Source of the DNA: Clostridium sp. AM49-4BH
GTDB taxonomy: Bacteria > Bacillota > Clostridia > Lachnospirales > Lachnospiraceae
Assembly (NCBI RefSeq): GCF_003478335.1
Contig: NZ_QUFB01000007.1
Coordinates: forward strand, 24,941 to 88,940
Direction: 5' to 3'
DNA length: 64,000 nucleotides
Shown in pieces: positions 63,738 to 64,000 of this stretch (its first letter is position 1; each line of letters starts with the position of its first letter). Below the pieces are notes generated by a model. It was not told the DNA's origin, searched no databases, and saw nothing but the letters and a program-made list of their open reading frames with translations. The position numbers and the translations under genes were made by a program.

Positions 63738-64000
63738 AAAACGAGCCGAAGAAAAATAGGCTCAAATGAACCTTGAAAATTGCAGATATTTATGTTTTTG
63801 ATAACGGACGCCATCCTTGAGGGCGCACAAAAGCAATGCTCTGATCGTATTACCGACGGCGAAGAACTCAGGAACAGTTACATTCTTTCCGTCGCATCAC
63901 AGCATTTTAGCATTGCCTCTGTGTGCCTTCAAGGACACAGCCGTAAGCGTTGCTTACGGTGGCTGATATTAACCTCGGGCTTTGAATCTAGGAACAGTTA
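63738..64000. other. strongly foldable non-coding stretch, cut by window end
   Basis: Four structures are visible. GAGCC / GGCTC lies at 63743-63763. A 27-base imperfect inverted repeat (63814-63840 with 63909-63935) has 23 Watson-Crick pairs. Nested inside it, CGACGG (63854-63859) pairs with CCGTCG (63889-63894) and AAGAA with TTCTT. Then CCGTAAGC / GCTTACGG (63941-63959). AGGAACAGTTA occurs in the inner loop (63870-63880) and again at 63990-64000. One frame is open from ATG 63792 to the window end but lacks a ribosome site. Confidence 0.5.

Overview
The window looks like the chromosome of a Gram-positive Clostridia member, most likely Lachnospiraceae. GC is moderate, and the pilus locus has no outer-membrane secretin. 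Family-typical proteins include a homocysteine methyltransferase/MTHFR fusion, DUF5721, DUF5050 and DUF5057 proteins, a FliB-type methylase and a radical-SAM 'mobile pair' gene. Species cannot be fixed from this sequence alone.

Layout. 58-1178: a small membrane protein translationally coupled to a FliB-like lysine methylase. 1294-4844: a promoter and structured leader, then a ParA/TadZ-like ATPase lacking the Walker A lysines and two beta-helix proteins, with no obvious described counterpart. 4850-11754: CorC/CNNM-type membrane protein (minus strand), zinc-type ABC transporter genes, the methyltransferase/MTHFR fusion and an ABC-F ATPase. 11905-13694: two identical tRNA-Gln(CTG) genes flanking an Rpn/transposase-type gene with no normal start codon. 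13925-15793: a glycogen-debranching-like GH13 protein that has lost all three catalytic residues. 15990-17121: small Cys-rich protein, DUF5721 protein and an orphan YgiT-type zinc finger. 17181-20570: an AT-rich AAA ATPase/subtilase pair (IetAS-like, probably defence) behind a strong promoter carrying two 20-bp repeats.

20652-39518 is a complete monoderm type IV pilus locus: pilB (with a c-di-GMP-type MshEN domain), pilT, pilC, major pilin, prepilin peptidase, a pilM-pilN fusion, pilO, four minor pilins and a 1,729-residue secreted protein that may act as tip or adhesin. 39555-43306 encodes a two-subunit ABC exporter. 43498-58173 is mostly housekeeping: AbiEi-like regulator, purine nucleoside phosphorylase, SAH/MTA-type deaminase, ABC-F ATPase, MetH, GT2, FolB-FolK, DUF5050, sialate O-acetylesterase-like protein, LemA and DUF2207. 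58280-60381 (minus strand) holds lysS and greA. 60382-64000 is accessory: a broken integrase, MazG-like and CPBP proteins, and a MarR/radical-SAM pair behind a perfect palindrome, ending in a strongly foldable stretch cut by the window edge.

Working together: the MTHFR fusion, MetH, the amidohydrolase and the phosphorylase could jointly make methionine and recycle SAH or methylthioadenosine. The pilus genes form one assembly system that c-di-GMP probably tunes.

Five coding disruptions (pilB, the giant pilus protein, the second exporter subunit twice, and the CPBP protein) are each repaired by adding one base to a homopolymer. They are more likely sequencing undercalls than real pseudogenes. 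Three genes (amidohydrolase, folK, greA) carry a copy of their own 3' coding tail just past the stop codon, an unexplained recurring pattern.
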